This document shows positions 61,639 through 64,000 of a stretch of 64,000 bases of DNA, piece by piece. The notes under the pieces are model-generated. The model saw only the letters and a list, made by a program, of their open reading frames with translations. It was not told where the DNA came from and made no database searches. The translations under genes were made by a program, and so were the position numbers. Each line of letters begins with the position of its first letter. Position 1 is the stretch's first letter. This stretch comes from JAOAPY01 sp041492185. GTDB lineage: Bacteria > Acidobacteriota > Blastocatellia > Pyrinomonadales > Pyrinomonadaceae. Location: the NCBI GenBank assembly GCA_041492185.1, contig JBGPWL010000009.1:16592-80591 (forward strand). Direction: 5' to 3'.

Positions 61639-63495
61639 TCAGTCTGGATACCAGAAGATCCTGAGACAGCCCGCGCGCGGAAGTGCGGACGTATCAAAGA
61701 CCGTGTCGTTCTCGCGCCCGCACATGCTGATTGTTGAAGCGCGTCCCATGGGCCGGTTAATCCCGCCGTGAGCCATCGCCGTGGGATGACCCGAGTAGGC
61801 GCCCGCGGAAGAGACTGTGTTGAGCCACGAACTGACCACCGGAGCAATGAAGCCAAGGTTCGTCCCATACGGCCCACCAACATCATCATCGATATACATG
61901 ATGGTCCGATAGCCAACCACACTATGCACTCCGCCAAAGATATTCCACCAGGGATCAGGCCAATGAGAAGTATCGTCTGGACCAGGGACAACCTCGCACG
62001 AATGGATTATCCAATAGGCGAGACTACCGCCGGCGGCAGCGCCATAGCCGGGACTGGGAATCGTATTTATGTCAACCAGATCGCAACAGTTTCTCTCAGT
62101 TGAATACAACCACCAGTCACCATGGACCTCAATCAATCCAACGTTGACGCTATTGATGAAAAAGCGTGCCTGAGTAGTAAAGAGCCGAGGCTCGGCCCAG
62201 TAGTATTGTGAGTTGGTGAAAAAGGGAGCCATCCACCAGAGAGCGGTAAGTCCACTCCAAAACTCGTTGGCGTCAGCCACCCAATTGGAATTGTCGTGAC
62301 GGACCACATAACGACCGATCGTCGGATCAAGTCCACTCGCAGGCCGCGATGTTGCTTCGGCGGGCGGGGTGTAGTTTGCGCGGGCGGAGGTCCAGGTCGA
62401 GTTCACTTGCTTGTCTGACGAATCCGGGACGGCGAAAGACTGGTACGGTTTAGGTTCCGAAGGCAAAGGCCCCGGTGGTCGCGAAAGCGATGGGAGTGTC
62501 TCGAATTCTTTTCCGATCGGCACGTATCCAATCACATAATCGTCGTCGGTAGGACGACCCCTGGTCGTCGCCGGCGCGGTGTGACGGATTCTCGCAGTGA
62601 AGCGATAGACGGGCTGCAAAAAGTCTCGATTGCCGTCGTAGTAAGCAATCTCGACGCCTTGAACCTCAACGCTTGAGGATTTCGAAGACGGCTCAAGTTG
62701 TGCGACGATCTCCTGAGCCACCTGTTCGCGGGATCTTCTTTCGGACACCTTGTCGAAGGTCGCCCCTGTCTTCCATCGTCGAACGAATCCCTGCGGCGAA
62801 CTGCCACTTCCCACGACCAGCAGGGCGCGCGAACCAGGTCCATAGACGGGGTAGGAACCGACGTAGCGACGCAAATTGATGTAGGCGAGATAGGCGCCGC
62901 GTTCCTGAGAGGCACCTCTTTCGCGATTAAGTGTTTGGCCATTTAGTACGAGCGGCCTCTCGACCGTGAACCTCGTATCGTCTTTCCCGATGATGTCTGG
63001 AGAGAAGAGCTGACGCGCCAGGCTCGCCGAGCGTTCGATCTCGCCCGCGCCCAGCGGCTTGAGCTGTGACAGCGAAGGAAAAACCTCTGCATCACCAGAT
63101 TCTTCATCGACGTAGGCGGCAACGTGGTTGCCATCAAAAGCCGCCAATACATAGTCCGGTCCCTTCATGTTCTTCTCTCTAAAGAACGGACTTTGCGAGA
63201 GCGGCGTCAGATTCCTGGCTTGCGGGGCAACCGCGGGCAACAGTTTGCGGACGAACTCGGTGGGCGCTTTTTGTTTCGAAAGCCGCAGCACTGGTAGCGG
63301 TGATTGGACTGCGGGAATTTGCGCCGGTGATATGCGAATGTTGGATTTGTTGACCTGGAGTTCGGTCGAATCGGCTGGTAACTTTCTTTCGACGGTTGGA
63401 CGTTGCGCCAGGATTGGGGCGAGTGACAATACCAACGCAATCAATACGGCCAGACAACTACTGGTAAAATTCGCTGTTCGGTGATTTTGTGACAT
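61639..63495 (-). CDS. Large secreted protein with DUF6345-like C-terminus
   Basis: 618 aa, signal peptide ending SLAPILAQ. ATG 63495 has AAAGGAGGG. The N-terminal third resembles a propeptide with PepSY-like phrases (VAQEIVAQLEPS, FLQPVYRFTARI). The C-terminal 250 residues have the pattern I recall for DUF6345: EFWSGLTALWWMAPFF, VHGDWWLYSTERNCCDLVD, YWIIHSCEVV and WNIFGGVHSVVGYRT, with His and Cys suggestive of a caspase-like or gingipain-like fold. Function unknown. Confidence 0.8.
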   Translation of the reverse strand: MSQNHRTANFTSSCLAVLIALVLSLAPILAQRPTVERKLPADSTELQVNKSNIRISPAQIPAVQSPLPVLRLSKQKAPTEFVRKLLPAVAPQARNLTPLSQSPFFREKNMKGPDYVLAAFDGNHVAAYVDEESGDAEVFPSLSQLKPLGAGEIERSASLARQLFSPDIIGKDDTRFTVERPLVLNGQTLNRERGASQERGAYLAYINLRRYVGSYPVYGPGSRALLVVGSGSSPQGFVRRWKTGATFDKVSERRSREQVAQEIVAQLEPSSKSSSVEVQGVEIAYYDGNRDFLQPVYRFTARIRHTAPATTRGRPTDDDYVIGYVPIGKEFETLPSLSRPPGPLPSEPKPYQSFAVPDSSDKQVNSTWTSARANYTPPAEATSRPASGLDPTIGRYVVRHDNSNWVADANEFWSGLTALWWMAPFFTNSQYYWAEPRLFTTQARFFINSVNVGLIEVHGDWWLYSTERNCCDLVDINTIPSPGYGAAAGGSLAYWIIHSCEVVPGPDDTSHWPDPWWNIFGGVHSVVGYRTIMYIDDDVGGPYGTNLGFIAPVVSSWLNTVSSAGAYSGHPTAMAHGGINRPMGRASTISMCGRENDTVFDTSALPRAGCLRIFWYPD

Positions 63496-63814
63496 TGAAC
63501 CCTCCTTTCGAGGTGATCGGCTGAGTTAGTTTGCAGGTAAGGAACCACGCGTGAGCACGAACAAATATTTTCGCGGTGCCTCACTTATGTAAACGAAGAA
63601 ACCAACGGTCGGGAGAAACTTCATGAGGACCCTCTTGAAAAATCATCGTCGGCGCTCGTGAAACGACGCCCTGTTTGTGGTGCGAAGCTTATGCCGGTCC
63701 GGAGAGCCTGTCAAGCTAAAGGTTACTTGACGAGTAAGAGAATGCTAAGGGTATGAGATCTCTTTTGAATAGCCGGCTGAGCGAGCGTTTCTTTAACTTG
63801 AGCGTTAGGCGCCC
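63496..63814. other. Gene-free region between citrate synthase and the DUF6345-like gene
   Basis: 319 bases containing the promoter region of the DUF6345-like gene. No consensus site or repeat was identified apart from a short GAGCGTT/AACGCTC pair (63800-63823) that overlaps the citrate synthase stop. Confidence 0.4.
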
Positions 63815-64000
63815 TCAACGCTCGTCAATCGGAGCATAGTGAACGTCACGCGGCCCGATGTATTCCGCGCGCGGACGGATTAATTTGTTGTCCGCATATT
63901 GTTCGAGGATGTGACCGGTCCAACCACTAATGCGACTGACGGCGAAGATTGGCGTGTACAGATCCAGTGGGATACCCATCACGTAATAAGTCGACGCAGA
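63815..64000 (-). CDS. gltA: Citrate synthase, C-terminal part (cut by window edge)
   Basis: The last 61 codons are present on the minus strand and run off the right edge; stop TGA at 63817-63815. Translation gives YYVMGIPLDLYTPIFAVSRI, SGWTGHILEQYADNKLIRPR and YIGPRDVHYAPIDER, the conserved C-terminus of citrate synthase with its active-site-lining arginine segment. First step of the TCA cycle; acnA is 43 kb away. Confidence 0.95.
   Translation of the reverse strand, partial: SASTYYVMGIPLDLYTPIFAVSRISGWTGHILEQYADNKLIRPRAEYIGPRDVHYAPIDER

Overview
The window looks like chromosomal DNA from a Gram-negative soil or sediment bacterium, most likely an Acidobacteriota member of class Blastocatellia. 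This placement is inferred from gene content and no marker search was run. Evidence for an outer membrane includes lpxD, an Mla-type lipid transport set, a giant Oar-like TonB-dependent receptor, a BtuB-like receptor and many lipoproteins. Most genes are housekeeping or envelope genes in short operons. No tRNA, rRNA, CRISPR array, prophage or insertion sequence with a transposase was seen.

Layout. 1-6.2 kb: the start of a membrane sensor protein, then an ECF sigma / anti-sigma / Spy-like operon and mlaE-mlaF-mlaD. 6.2-15 kb, mostly minus strand: the Oar-like receptor, a MITE-like element, a TIR-transmembrane-lectin-like protein, a MidA methyltransferase and small envelope proteins. 15.2-16.6 kb, plus strand: a DUF433 / PIN / 62-aa toxin-antitoxin-like module and an alkyltransferase-like gene. 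16.6-21.1 kb: aldehyde dehydrogenase and aconitase. 21.4-29.8 kb: a DUF6335-like protein, a secreted hydrolase, an SDR / TPR-TonB / dtd / cyclophilin run, gatB and small membrane or secreted proteins. 29.9-35.7 kb: a vitamin B12 uptake locus (btuF-btuC-btuD-btuB) with two cobalamin riboswitches. 35.8-41.1 kb: mtnA, ugd-galE-like, a FecR-domain protein and a small secreted protein. 41.2-47.0 kb: coaBC-udg-priA-lpxD. 47.0-55.3 kb, minus strand: a retropepsin-like pair, a second SDR, and an ntrY-ntrX-Uma2-radical SAM-GT28 run ending at a clear intrinsic terminator. 55.6-57.6 kb: a three-gene cluster of unknown function (two related small membrane proteins and a Cys-rich exported protein) with its own promoter and strong ribosome binding sites. 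58-64 kb: a CPBP protease, a di-heme peroxidase, two secreted proteins and the 3' end of citrate synthase.

B12 supply is the best resolved circuit. The aptamer upstream of btuF is followed by a terminator-like hairpin whose 3' arm also carries the only plausible ribosome binding site. The aptamer between btuD and btuB sits about 30 nt from the btuB ribosome binding site with no terminator, which suggests translational control. Citrate synthase and aconitase bracket much of the window and supply adjacent TCA steps.

The most unusual feature of the window is its intergenic DNA. Five loci carry arrays of degenerate heptamers in exact 7-nt phase, each with a different heptamer word. Other gaps hold long inverted repeats, a 165-bp five-hairpin element made of 3-nt-loop hairpins, a REP-like cluster, and a roughly 170-bp element with inverted termini between 11-bp direct repeats. 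One inverted repeat appears to be translated into the N-terminus of a cyclophilin lipoprotein.
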